Positions 56,596-64,000 of a stretch of DNA of 64,000 bases are shown here, piece by piece (position 1 is the stretch's first letter; the number at the start of each line of letters is the position of its first letter). Made by a program: the position numbers and the translations under genes. The stretch is from Ga0077555 sp963746315 (lineage in GTDB: Bacteria > Pseudomonadota > Alphaproteobacteria > Rhizobiales > Hyphomicrobiaceae), in assembly GCA_963746315.1 (NCBI GenBank), contig CAVVAR010000001.1, positions 124,001-188,000 of the forward strand. The letters run 5' to 3'. The notes under the pieces are model-generated. The model made no database searches. It had not been told where the DNA came from and was given only the letters and a program-made list of their open reading frames with translations.

Positions 56596-59322
56596 ATGAA
56601 CGTTGTCATCGTCGAATCCGCTGCCAAAGCTAAAGCCATCAACAAGTATTTGGGCTCGGGCTTCAAGGTTATCGCCAGCTACGGCCACGTGCGCGACCTA
56701 CCGTCGAAGGACGGCTCGGTCGAGCCCGACAACGACTTCGCCATGCACTGGGCGTCGGACGACGACCGCTCCCGCAAGGTGATGCGCGAGATCACCGAGG
56801 CGGTGCGCAAGGCCGACAAGCTCATTCTGGCCACCGACCCTGATCGCGAGGGCGAGGCCATCTCGTGGCACATCCTGGAGCTGCTCAACGAGAAGAAGGC
56901 GATCAAGAAGGGCGTTCCGGTCGAGCGGGTCACATTCAACGCGGTGACCAAGCAGTCGGTGCTCGAGGCCATGAAAGCGCCCCGGCAGATCGACGCGCCG
57001 CTGGTCGAGGCCTATCTGGCGCGCCGCGCACTCGACTATCTCGTGGGCTTCACGCTGTCGCCGGTGCTTTGGCGCAAGCTGCCGGGTGCCCGCTCAGCGG
57101 GACGGGTGCAGTCGGTAGCGCTGCGCCTCGTGTGCGATCGCGAGCTCGAGATCGAGAAGTTCAATACGGAGGAATACTGGACGATCGTGGCTCGCCTCGC
57201 GACGCAGAAGAGCGAGGAGTTCGAGGCCCGGTTGCAAGCGATCGACGGCAAGCGGCTCGAGCGGCTGTCGATCAAGGACGAGACTTCGGCGAGCGCCATC
57301 CAGGCCGCGGTGCAAGGTGGCAGCTTCAGCGTGCGCTCGGTGGAGAAGCAGGCGCGCAAACGCAATCCCTATGCCCCGTTCTCGACGTCGACGCTGCAGA
57401 TGGATGCCTCGCGAAAGCTCGGCTTCTCGGCCAAGCAGACGATGAACGTCGCGCAGCGGCTCTACGAAGGCATCGATCTCGACGGAGAGACGGTGGGCCT
57501 GATCACCTACATGCGAACCGACGGCGTGACGATCATTCCGGAGGCTGTGGCTTCGATTCGCCGGCAGATCGAGGCTGATTTCGGCAGGCGCTACGTGGCG
57601 CCGTTCATTCGCGAGTACAAGGCAAAGGCCAAGAATGCCCAGGAGGCGCACGAGGCGGTGCGGCCGACCGACGTCAGCCGGCGGCCGCAAGATGTCGCCC
57701 GGTTCCTCGATCGCGATCAACTCAGGCTCTACGAGCTGATCTGGAAGCGGTCGGTGGCAAGCCAGATGGCCTCGGCCGACGTCGAGCAGACCACCGCCGA
57801 CATCGACGTCAAGGGCCGCGACGGCAAGGGCTACGTCTTCCGCGCGACGGGCTCGGTGATCCAGTTCGACGGTTTCCTGAAGCTCTACGAGGAAGGCCGT
57901 GACGACCGGCAACGGGTGATCGACAAGGGCAAAGAGGACAAGAGCGGCGACGAGGACGACGCGCGCCGGCTGCCACCGCTTGCCACCGGCGACAAAGTCA
58001 CCGAACGCGGCATCGACACGAACCAGCATTTCACGCAGCCGCCTCCGCGGTTCACGGAGTCCTCGCTCGTCAAACGGATGGAGGAGCTCGGCATCGGGCG
58101 GCCATCGACGTATGCCTCGACGATGGCGACGCTGGTCGAGCGTGACTATGTCCGAATGGACAAGAAGCAGCTCGTTCCCGAGGACAAAGGCCGCCTCGTC
58201 ACGGCGTTCCTGGAGAGCTTCTTCAAGCGCTACGTCGAGTACGACTTCACGGCGAGCCTCGAGGAGCAGCTCGATCTTATCTCCGACCACAAGCTCGCCT
58301 GGAAGGACGTGCTGCGCGATTTCTGGCGCGAGTTCATGGGCTCCGTCACCGAGACCAAGGAGCTGAAAGTCTCGGACGTTCTGGACGCGCTTAACGAGTT
58401 GCTCGGACCGCACATCTTTCCCGACAAGGGCGACGGATCGAACCCGCGCGCCTGCCCGAAGTGCGGCACGGGGCAGCTCTCGCTCAAGATCTCCGGCAAG
58501 AACGGTGCTTTCGTCGGTTGCGGCAACTATCCGGAATGCCGCTACACGCGGCAGCTCAGCCAGACGGGTGAGGGGGGTGACGGGGGGCTCGTCGACGGCA
58601 AGGTACTGGGTCTCGACCCGGCATCTGGCGAGGAGGTGACGCTCAAGAGCGGTCGGTTCGGCACCTACCTGCAGCTCGGCGAGGCCAAGTCCAAGGACGA
58701 GAAGCCCAAACGCTCGTCGCTGCCGAAGGGCGTGGACCCGAACGACGTCGATCTCGAGTATGCGCTGAAGCTGCTGGCGCTGCCGCGCGAGGTGGGGCCG
58801 CATCCCGAGACCGGCGAGATGATCCTGGCTGGACTCGGCCGCTACGGTCCCTACGTGCAGCACGGCAAGACGTACGCCAACGTCGAGTCGATCGAGGATG
58901 TGTTCTCGGTTGGTCTCAACAGGGCCGTCACGGTGCTTGCTGAGAAGGCGGCGGGCAAGGGCAGCCGCTTCGGGCGGGGCGCGCAACAACGCGATGTGCT
59001 GAAGGATCTTGGGCCGCATCCGAGTGGCGAGGGCAAGATCGAGATCCTCAACGGCCGGTATGGCCCGTACATCACGCATGGTGGCGTCAACGCCAACGTG
59101 CCGCGCGGCAAGGAGCCGGCCGACGTGACGGTCGAGGAGGCGGTGATGCTACTCGCCGAAAGGGCTGCGAAGGGCGGTGGCAAGTCGCGTTTCGGCAAGG
59201 GCAAGGCCAAGAAGTCGGCCGCACCCAAGGCTGCAAACGATGCCGACGCTCCGGCAAAGAAAAAGGCCGCGAAGGCGAAGAAGCCGGCTGCGAAGTCGGC
59301 TCGTAAGGATGCCGCCGAGTAG
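56596..59322 (+). CDS. topA: DNA topoisomerase I
   Basis: Relaxes negative supercoils. The 908-residue protein starts at ATG 56596 (MNVVIVESAAKAKAI). Toprim domain (VESAAKAKAINKYLG, DPDREGEAISWH), active-site Tyr305 in ITYMRTDGV, and GRVQSVALRLVCDRE are present. One four-cysteine zinc finger lies near residue 620 (CPKCGTGQL...GCGNYPECRY). Two C-terminal repeat domains of the RYGPYI type follow, then a Lys/Ala-rich tail (from about residue 865). The repeats and tail are typical of alphaproteobacterial TopA. Preceded by a clear promoter and a long leader. Confidence 0.97.
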   Translation: MNVVIVESAAKAKAINKYLGSGFKVIASYGHVRDLPSKDGSVEPDNDFAMHWASDDDRSRKVMREITEAVRKADKLILATDPDREGEAISWHILELLNEKKAIKKGVPVERVTFNAVTKQSVLEAMKAPRQIDAPLVEAYLARRALDYLVGFTLSPVLWRKLPGARSAGRVQSVALRLVCDRELEIEKFNTEEYWTIVARLATQKSEEFEARLQAIDGKRLERLSIKDETSASAIQAAVQGGSFSVRSVEKQARKRNPYAPFSTSTLQMDASRKLGFSAKQTMNVAQRLYEGIDLDGETVGLITYMRTDGVTIIPEAVASIRRQIEADFGRRYVAPFIREYKAKAKNAQEAHEAVRPTDVSRRPQDVARFLDRDQLRLYELIWKRSVASQMASADVEQTTADIDVKGRDGKGYVFRATGSVIQFDGFLKLYEEGRDDRQRVIDKGKEDKSGDEDDARRLPPLATGDKVTERGIDTNQHFTQPPPRFTESSLVKRMEELGIGRPSTYASTMATLVERDYVRMDKKQLVPEDKGRLVTAFLESFFKRYVEYDFTASLEEQLDLISDHKLAWKDVLRDFWREFMGSVTETKELKVSDVLDALNELLGPHIFPDKGDGSNPRACPKCGTGQLSLKISGKNGAFVGCGNYPECRYTRQLSQTGEGGDGGLVDGKVLGLDPASGEEVTLKSGRFGTYLQLGEAKSKDEKPKRSSLPKGVDPNDVDLEYALKLLALPREVGPHPETGEMILAGLGRYGPYVQHGKTYANVESIEDVFSVGLNRAVTVLAEKAAGKGSRFGRGAQQRDVLKDLGPHPSGEGKIEILNGRYGPYITHGGVNANVPRGKEPADVTVEEAVMLLAERAAKGGGKSRFGKGKAKKSAAPKAANDADAPAKKKAAKAKKPAAKSARKDAAE

Positions 59323-59341
59323 TATCGAGCGAGCTCAGGTC

Positions 59342-59362
59342 CGGCGGCGCAGCGCGCCGTCG
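59342..59362 (+). terminator. hairpin after topA
   Basis: CGGCGGCGC (59342-59350) and GCGCCGTCG (59354-59362) form a 9-bp stem (one G-U) with loop AGC. It lies 20 bases after topA and before the end of the convergent MFS gene at 59431. No T-run. Confidence 0.5.
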
Positions 59363-59430
59363 CGGTTCCCGGTCGTGGTCAAAGCTCTGCGCTCACGCAG
59401 GCGGGGGCTGCGAAGTGCGGCAGGCCCGCC

Positions 59431-60885
59431 TCAGTCGGCCGAGGCCAAGGGCTTCGCGACATCCTCGAGTGGACGTCGCTCGGCGGCGACGCTCCAGCGC
59501 GCGGCGATGGCAGCGGCGATCAGCATCAGTGCAGCCCCCAGGGCGTAGCCGAGGAAGACGCTGGAGCGCGATCCGGTCTCGATCAGCGCGCCCATCAGCC
59601 ATGGGCCGATCACGCCGCCGATGCCGGTTCCGACGGCGTAAAAGAAGGCGATCGCCAACGCGCGGATCTCGAGCGGAAACGTCTCGCTGACCGTCAGGTA
59701 GGCGGCGCTGGCGGCTGCCGAGGCAAAGAAGAAAATCACGGACCAGCCGAGCGTCAGGGTCGTCGCTGTCACGAGGTCGGCGGCAAAGAGGTAGCCGACG
59801 CCGAGCAGCAGGATGCCCGAGGCAGCGTAGGTCAGCGTCAGCATGGGGCGGCGGCCCCAGGTGTCGAACAGGCGTCCGAGCAGCAGCGGGCCGAGGAAGT
59901 TGCCGGCGGCAAAAGGCAAAATGAACCAGCCGATTTTCTCGGCCGGCACGTTGTAGAAATCGGTCAGCACCAGAGCGTAGGTGAAGAAGATCGCGTTGTA
60001 GAAGAAGGCCTGCGAGGCCATCAGCGCCAGTCCGACAAGGGTGCGTTGCCTCTGGGTACGGATCAACGTCCTGGCGACGTCGACGAGGGGCGTGTGTGTG
60101 CGGCACTTCAGGCGGATTTTCGGAAAGGGCCCGTCCTCGAGATGGTGGCCTTCCGCGCGAAAACGGCGCTCGATGCCCTGGACGATGAATTCCGCCTTTT
60201 CCGGGTGGCCGTGGGTGATCAGCCAGCGTGGGCTCTCGGGCAGCCAGAGGCGCATAAAAAAGATCACGAGGCTCAGCGCCGACCCTATCGCGAAGGCGAC
60301 GCGCCAGCCCATGTCGACCGGCAGCAGCGACGGATCGAGGAGCACGATCGAGCCGAGCGCACCCAAGGCGGCGCCGATCCAGAAGCTGCCGTTGATGACG
60401 AGGTCGGTCCAGCCGCGGACACGGGCGGGAATCAGCTCCTGGATGGTGGAATTGATGGCCGTGTACTCGCCCCCGATGCCGGCGCCGGTGAGAAACCGGA
60501 ACAGTGCAAAGCTCCAGAAGCTCCACGAGAATGCGGTTGCGGCGGTGGCGAGAAGGTAGACGGTGAGCGTGATGAAGAAGAGCCGCTTGCGGCCGAGGCG
60601 ATCGGTCAGCCAGCCGAAGAAGAGGGCGCCGAGCACGGCTCCGGCGAGATAGGCGCTCGCAGCCAAGCCAATCTCGGCACTGGTCAGCTGCAGCACGGGG
60701 CTTTGCTTCAGGGCGCCGGCAACAGACCCGACGAGCGTCACCTCGAGGCCGTCGAGGATCCACGTGATGCCGAGAGCGGCGACCACCAGCGTATGGAACC
60801 GGCCCCAGGGGAGGCGGTCGAGGCGGGCGGGGATGTCGGTCTCGACCACCGTGGCGTCGGTGGCGTCTGGGCTCCGTGGTTGCAT
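59431..60885 (-). CDS. MFS transporter, sugar/aromatic-acid type
   Basis: A 484-residue 12-helix transporter. GWLTDRLGRKRLFF after helix 2 and the N-terminal RLPWGRFHTLVVAALGITWILDGLEVTLVG identify the sugar-porter/AAHS-like group. A soluble loop of about 60 residues (about 225-285) lies between the two halves (ESPRWLITHGHPEKAEFIV). It may carry a sugar or aromatic acid; no metabolic neighbour gives a clue. It ends about 110 bases from topA, opposite strand. Confidence 0.92.
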   Translation of the reverse strand: MQPRSPDATDATVVETDIPARLDRLPWGRFHTLVVAALGITWILDGLEVTLVGSVAGALKQSPVLQLTSAEIGLAASAYLAGAVLGALFFGWLTDRLGRKRLFFITLTVYLLATAATAFSWSFWSFALFRFLTGAGIGGEYTAINSTIQELIPARVRGWTDLVINGSFWIGAALGALGSIVLLDPSLLPVDMGWRVAFAIGSALSLVIFFMRLWLPESPRWLITHGHPEKAEFIVQGIERRFRAEGHHLEDGPFPKIRLKCRTHTPLVDVARTLIRTQRQRTLVGLALMASQAFFYNAIFFTYALVLTDFYNVPAEKIGWFILPFAAGNFLGPLLLGRLFDTWGRRPMLTLTYAASGILLLGVGYLFAADLVTATTLTLGWSVIFFFASAAASAAYLTVSETFPLEIRALAIAFFYAVGTGIGGVIGPWLMGALIETGSRSSVFLGYALGAALMLIAAAIAARWSVAAERRPLEDVAKPLASAD

Positions 60886-60933
60886 GGCGTGGACGGTAAC
60901 GGCTCGGGCCGGTGTTTTCCACCCTACGTTCGA

Positions 60934-61431
60934 TCAGGTCTCCTTCGGGATCACCATCTGCGTCTGGGTGATCATGGCCAGGAGCTTGCCGTCCTTGTCG
61001 GTAAGGCGGGTCTGCCAGACCATGGTGCGGCGGCCCTTGTGGAGCGGCGTCGAGACGCCCGTGATCACGTCGCCGGTGCGCGCTGGACGGAAGAAGTTGG
61101 TCTTCGATTCCATGGTGGTGGTGGAGGCGCCCTTCGGCAGGTTCACAACCGTGCCGATGGCGCCGAGGTAGTCGGCGAAGCTCATGTAGACGCCGCCGTG
61201 CAGGATGCCGGAGCCGTTGCCCATGTCCTCGCGGACGACGAGGCGTGCCTCGATCCGGTCGAGCGTTGCCGAGACGAGCTCGGCGCCGAGCAGCTTCATG
61301 AAGGGCGGCACATGGCGGCTCAGCTTGTCGATCAGCTCGGTCACGGGGTGTTCCTCGATCGGTTTTGGGGTTCGGGCGGCGGAGAGTGGTACGGCATCGG
61401 TGGGCCGAGGCTCAACGACGTTGAAGGTCAT
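60934..61431 (-). CDS. PaaI-like hotdog thioesterase
   Basis: A 165-residue hotdog protein. SGILHGGVYMSFADYLGAI near residues 73-91 contains the HGG...D catalytic region of the PaaI/YbdB group. It hydrolyses acyl- or aryl-CoA; substrate unknown. The ATG at 61431 overlaps the stop of the MFS gene (61428-61431). Third gene of a coupled PhyH-MFS-PaaI transcript. Confidence 0.9.
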   Translation of the reverse strand: MTFNVVEPRPTDAVPLSAARTPKPIEEHPVTELIDKLSRHVPPFMKLLGAELVSATLDRIEARLVVREDMGNGSGILHGGVYMSFADYLGAIGTVVNLPKGASTTTMESKTNFFRPARTGDVITGVSTPLHKGRRTMVWQTRLTDKDGKLLAMITQTQMVIPKET

Positions 61432-62957
61432 GCCGGTCGGCTGGCGGGAGGCGGGCGCATGATCCAGGCCAGGGGAACGGCAAGCGCGGCCGTGATCGCG
61501 AACAGGTAGAAGGCGTTGATGTAGCCGATCATGGCGGCCTGCCGCTGGATTTCGCCGGCGAGCACCATCAGGCCGCGGGGCGTGGCGGTGTTCCACAATC
61601 CGACCGCCTCGGGCAGGGCCAACGTCTTGTTGAAGTGCGTGACGACCTCGGTAAGCCCGGCGTAGTTGGCGGCGCTCGAGCGCACCAGCAGCAGGATCGA
61701 GAGCGAGATAAAGATCGAGGAGCCGAAGTTGCGCACGAGATGGTAGATCGCCATGCCTTCGGTCATCTGGCGCACGGGCAAGGTCGCGAACGTCAGCACC
61801 GACAGCGGTGTGAAGGCGAGGCCGAAGCCGAAGCCCTGGACGAAGTTGGTCCAGAACACGAGGCTCTGGGTCATGTTGATGTCGAGCTTGGCCATGGCGA
61901 AGCCGGAGATCGCCTGGGCGGCGAGCCCGATGGCGACGGTCAGGCGGGGGCAGTATTTCGTCATCGGCACGATGATCAGGAAGCAGGCCCAGTTGCCGAA
62001 GCCGCGGCCCGCGAGCAGCATGCCGATGGCGGCGTCGGGATAGCCGCGCAGATCGTGCAGGAGGCCCGGGAACAGCACCATCGGCGTGAAGCTCAGCATG
62101 CCGAGCACGAAGACGAGCACGAGGCCGATCGAGAAATTCCGGTCGAGCAGCACGCCGAGATCGAGGAACGGGCGCTCGGCGGTCAGGCTGTGGGCGATAA
62201 AAACCCAGAAGGCGATCCCGGCAATCAGGGCCTCGATCATGATCTCGGGGCTGTCGAACCAGTCGAGCCGGTGGCCGCGGTCGAGCATCAGCTGGGTGGC
62301 GCCGATGGCGAGGCTCAGCGCGATGAATCCGGTCCAATCGAAAGCGGCGGGCGCGCGCTCGGTGTGGTCGCGGAGCGCGATCCAGACCATCGCGGTGGCG
62401 ACGAAGCCCGGTGGCACGACCATGAAAAAGGCGCCGCGCCAGTTGGTGGCCTCGCTGATGATCGAGCCGAGAACCGGTCCGCTGACGGGGCCGATCACGC
62501 CGCCGATGCCCCACATCATCATCACGAGGGGGTGCAGGTGGCGGGGGAAGGTCGCCAGCAGGATGGCCTGGCCCATGGGCATGATCGGGGCGCCGAACAG
62601 GCCCTGGCCGACGCGGAACAACACCAGCGCCTCGAGGCTCTGTGCGATGCCGCAGAGGAACGAGAAGACCGTGAGGCCGATCACGGCTGTGACCATCACG
62701 TTGCGCCAGCCGAAGCGGCGCGCGAGCCAGCCGGTCAGCAGTGTCGCGACGGCGGTGGCGACGAGGTTGAACGTCACCACCCAGGCGATCTGCTCGGGGC
62801 TTGCCGCCATCGCGCCCTTGATCTGCGGCAGCACCACGTTGGCGAGCGTGATGGTCATGCCGTTCAGCATGGTGGCGAGTTGCACCATGAGCAGGATCAG
62901 CCACTGGCGGGGGCTGATTCCAGCGAAGCCCGAGGCGACGGGCGCGGGTGTGCTCAT
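61428..62957 (-). CDS. DHA2 family MFS efflux transporter (EmrB/QacA-like)
   Basis: A 509-residue 14-helix transporter. N-terminus LATMLNGMTITLANVVLPQIKGAMAAS and GWLARRFGWRNVMV match DHA2 drug exporters, and an 'IGPVSGPVLGSII' helix 5 motif C is present. It probably exports a drug, lipid or metabolite. The start overlaps the PhyH stop (62954-62957) and the stop overlaps the PaaI start, so the three genes are translationally coupled. No emrA-like periplasmic subunit is adjacent. Confidence 0.93.
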   Translation of the reverse strand: MSTPAPVASGFAGISPRQWLILLMVQLATMLNGMTITLANVVLPQIKGAMAASPEQIAWVVTFNLVATAVATLLTGWLARRFGWRNVMVTAVIGLTVFSFLCGIAQSLEALVLFRVGQGLFGAPIMPMGQAILLATFPRHLHPLVMMMWGIGGVIGPVSGPVLGSIISEATNWRGAFFMVVPPGFVATAMVWIALRDHTERAPAAFDWTGFIALSLAIGATQLMLDRGHRLDWFDSPEIMIEALIAGIAFWVFIAHSLTAERPFLDLGVLLDRNFSIGLVLVFVLGMLSFTPMVLFPGLLHDLRGYPDAAIGMLLAGRGFGNWACFLIIVPMTKYCPRLTVAIGLAAQAISGFAMAKLDINMTQSLVFWTNFVQGFGFGLAFTPLSVLTFATLPVRQMTEGMAIYHLVRNFGSSIFISLSILLLVRSSAANYAGLTEVVTHFNKTLALPEAVGLWNTATPRGLMVLAGEIQRQAAMIGYINAFYLFAITAALAVPLAWIMRPPPASRPA

Positions 62958-63775
62958 CCCGTGGTTGCGGCCTGTCTCGGCCAGCCGAGGGGGAAGTCGG
63001 GGCCTTGGAACGGGGCACCGTCCTCGAAGGTGAGGTGGGGGAACGGTGGCGACGTGCGGCCCTTCCGCTTGGCGAAGCGGGCGTCGTCGCCGACCCAGCG
63101 GAACGACACGGCGCGGCGCCGGCTCGCGGTGTGGTTGGCGGGAGCCCCGTGCAGCGTGCGGAAATCGAACGCCACCGCGTCGCCCGGCTGCATGGCGAAG
63201 CCGACCACCGGCCAGTCCTCGCGCTTGGCCTCCACGTCGGGCACGGCCTCGCTCTCGTCGCCCTGGTAGAGCGATGTGCCGTCGAAGCGCTGCGGGCGGA
63301 AGTCCTTGCCCCACTTGTGCGAGCCGGTCACGTACTCGAGCGCGATCTCGCGCGGGATCGCGTCGAGCGGCACCCAGAAGCTCACCGACTGGCGGCCTTC
63401 GACGAGATAGTACGGCTGGTCCTGGTGCCAGGGTGTCGGCATGGAGTTGCCGGGCTCCTTCACCAGCACGTGCTCGTGGAAGATGCGTGCGGTCCGGGAC
63501 CGCATCAGCAGGGCGGCGGCCTCGGCCATGTCGGTGTCGAGCATCGCGGCACGGTAGGCCGTGAAGCGCTGCCAGTTGCAGTAGTCCTGGAAAAACGGCG
63601 CGGAGCCGTCGGCGGGCTTGTACGACCGGTTTACGTCGCTGGGCGCGGCGATATTGGCCTCGACGTCACGCGCGAGCTCATCGACCCGGTCCGCCAGGAG
63701 GCCTGGGATCAGCACGAAGCCGTCACGGGCGTAGGATGCGACCATCTCGTCGGTCACGAAGCGGCGGGCGGACAT
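62954..63775 (-). CDS. phytanoyl-CoA dioxygenase (PhyH) family protein
   Basis: A 273-residue Fe(II)/2-oxoglutarate oxygenase-like protein. The metal triad is visible: HQD (His117, Asp119) in PTPWHQDQPYY and the distal His209 in RTLHGAPANH, followed by the oxoglutarate-binding Arg in RRAVSFRW. It probably hydroxylates a small organic molecule or acyl chain. ATG 63775 (MSARRFVTDE) fits; an upstream ATG at 63817 is less likely. First gene of the coupled PhyH-MFS-PaaI set. Confidence 0.9.
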   Translation of the reverse strand: MSARRFVTDEMVASYARDGFVLIPGLLADRVDELARDVEANIAAPSDVNRSYKPADGSAPFFQDYCNWQRFTAYRAAMLDTDMAEAAALLMRSRTARIFHEHVLVKEPGNSMPTPWHQDQPYYLVEGRQSVSFWVPLDAIPREIALEYVTGSHKWGKDFRPQRFDGTSLYQGDESEAVPDVEAKREDWPVVGFAMQPGDAVAFDFRTLHGAPANHTASRRRAVSFRWVGDDARFAKRKGRTSPPFPHLTFEDGAPFQGPDFPLGWPRQAATTG

Positions 63776-64000
63776 CGGCGGGGCTCTCTCCTGGGTGGGA
63801 TGCCAGCATATCATCATGCAGGCGGAGGCGAGGCAATCGCCGGGGCAGTTTCGTGCTCGTGCGTTTCATTCAGTGTTGATGCAACCCATTGAAGCCAACA
63901 GGATCATCGCGACGCCGAAGGGCGCGGAGCGGGACGACCTCGCTCTTTTGCATTTGGATTGGGATGCGGTCCTCCCGCTCCACCGCGCGTGACGGGAGTG

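Noticed and set aside
63795..63992. 65-residue frame at the right edge
   Set aside because: No motif and short; could be chance or the promoter region of the PhyH operon.
1..64000. tRNA, rRNA, CRISPR arrays, integrases or transposases
   Set aside because: Read for cloverleaf-like segments, regular spaced repeats and recombinase motifs; none was convincing.

Overview
The window is GC-rich, densely coded DNA (by eye roughly two thirds G+C, with strong G/C bias at third codon positions). Several gene orders are typical of Alphaproteobacteria, most likely order Hyphomicrobiales (Rhizobiales): ileS-lspA-lipoprotein-M16-M16-pgi-mutL; pyrB with a pyrC-like gene, then plsY-dprA-topA; and prkA-yeaH-spoVR. 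MutL carries an endonuclease motif, and ubiG points to ubiquinone-based respiration. The genus cannot be read from the sequence. No rRNA, tRNA, CRISPR array, insertion sequence or prophage was seen.

Layout. 0-12.6 kb: a GIY-YIG nuclease gene, then a rightward housekeeping run (ileS, macro-domain gene, lspA, BamF-like lipoprotein, two M16 peptidase-family genes, pgi, mutL) ending at a hairpin shared with a convergent secreted-protein gene. 12.6-17.2 kb: a hotdog thioesterase, two tandem RidA genes, an IlvD/Edd dehydratase with a frameshift at its 3' end, and an unrecognised 180-residue protein. 17.3-19.1 kb: a TIGR01777-type SDR and ubiG. 19.3-21.6 kb: a leftward acyl-CoA block (class III CoA-transferase, small membrane protein, crotonase). 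22-27 kb: a likely envelope glycan block (methyltransferase, GtrA, a frameshifted FAD oxidoreductase, and a divergent GT-C-like membrane protein). 27-33.4 kb: MmgE/PrpD, M48 protease, zinc-free quinone-oxidoreductase-type MDR, and two paired acyl-CoA dehydrogenases. 33.4-39 kb: a long leader followed by the prkA-yeaH-spoVR stress block. 39-46 kb: AEC permease, a giant MFS-acyltransferase-acyl-ACP synthetase fusion, an NfeD-like protein and an MFS transporter. 46-50.6 kb: small enzymes and small secreted proteins. 50.7-59.3 kb: alpha/beta hydrolase, then pyrB, pyrC-like, plsY, dprA and topA. 59.4-63.8 kb: an MFS gene and a translationally coupled PhyH-MFS-PaaI operon.

The most distinctive feature is the number of short palindromic repeats, of at least four sequence types, scattered between genes and in three places apparently inside the ileS reading frame without breaking it. 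Other points: the pyrB-linked dihydroorotase homologue lacks the zinc-binding HxH motif; the crotonase lacks both canonical hydratase glutamates; two genes carry apparent single-base insertions; and a macro-domain gene sits between ileS and lspA. I found no complete new defence or mobile system. The repeat-in-ileS observation and the uncharacterised 180-residue protein are the best leads.
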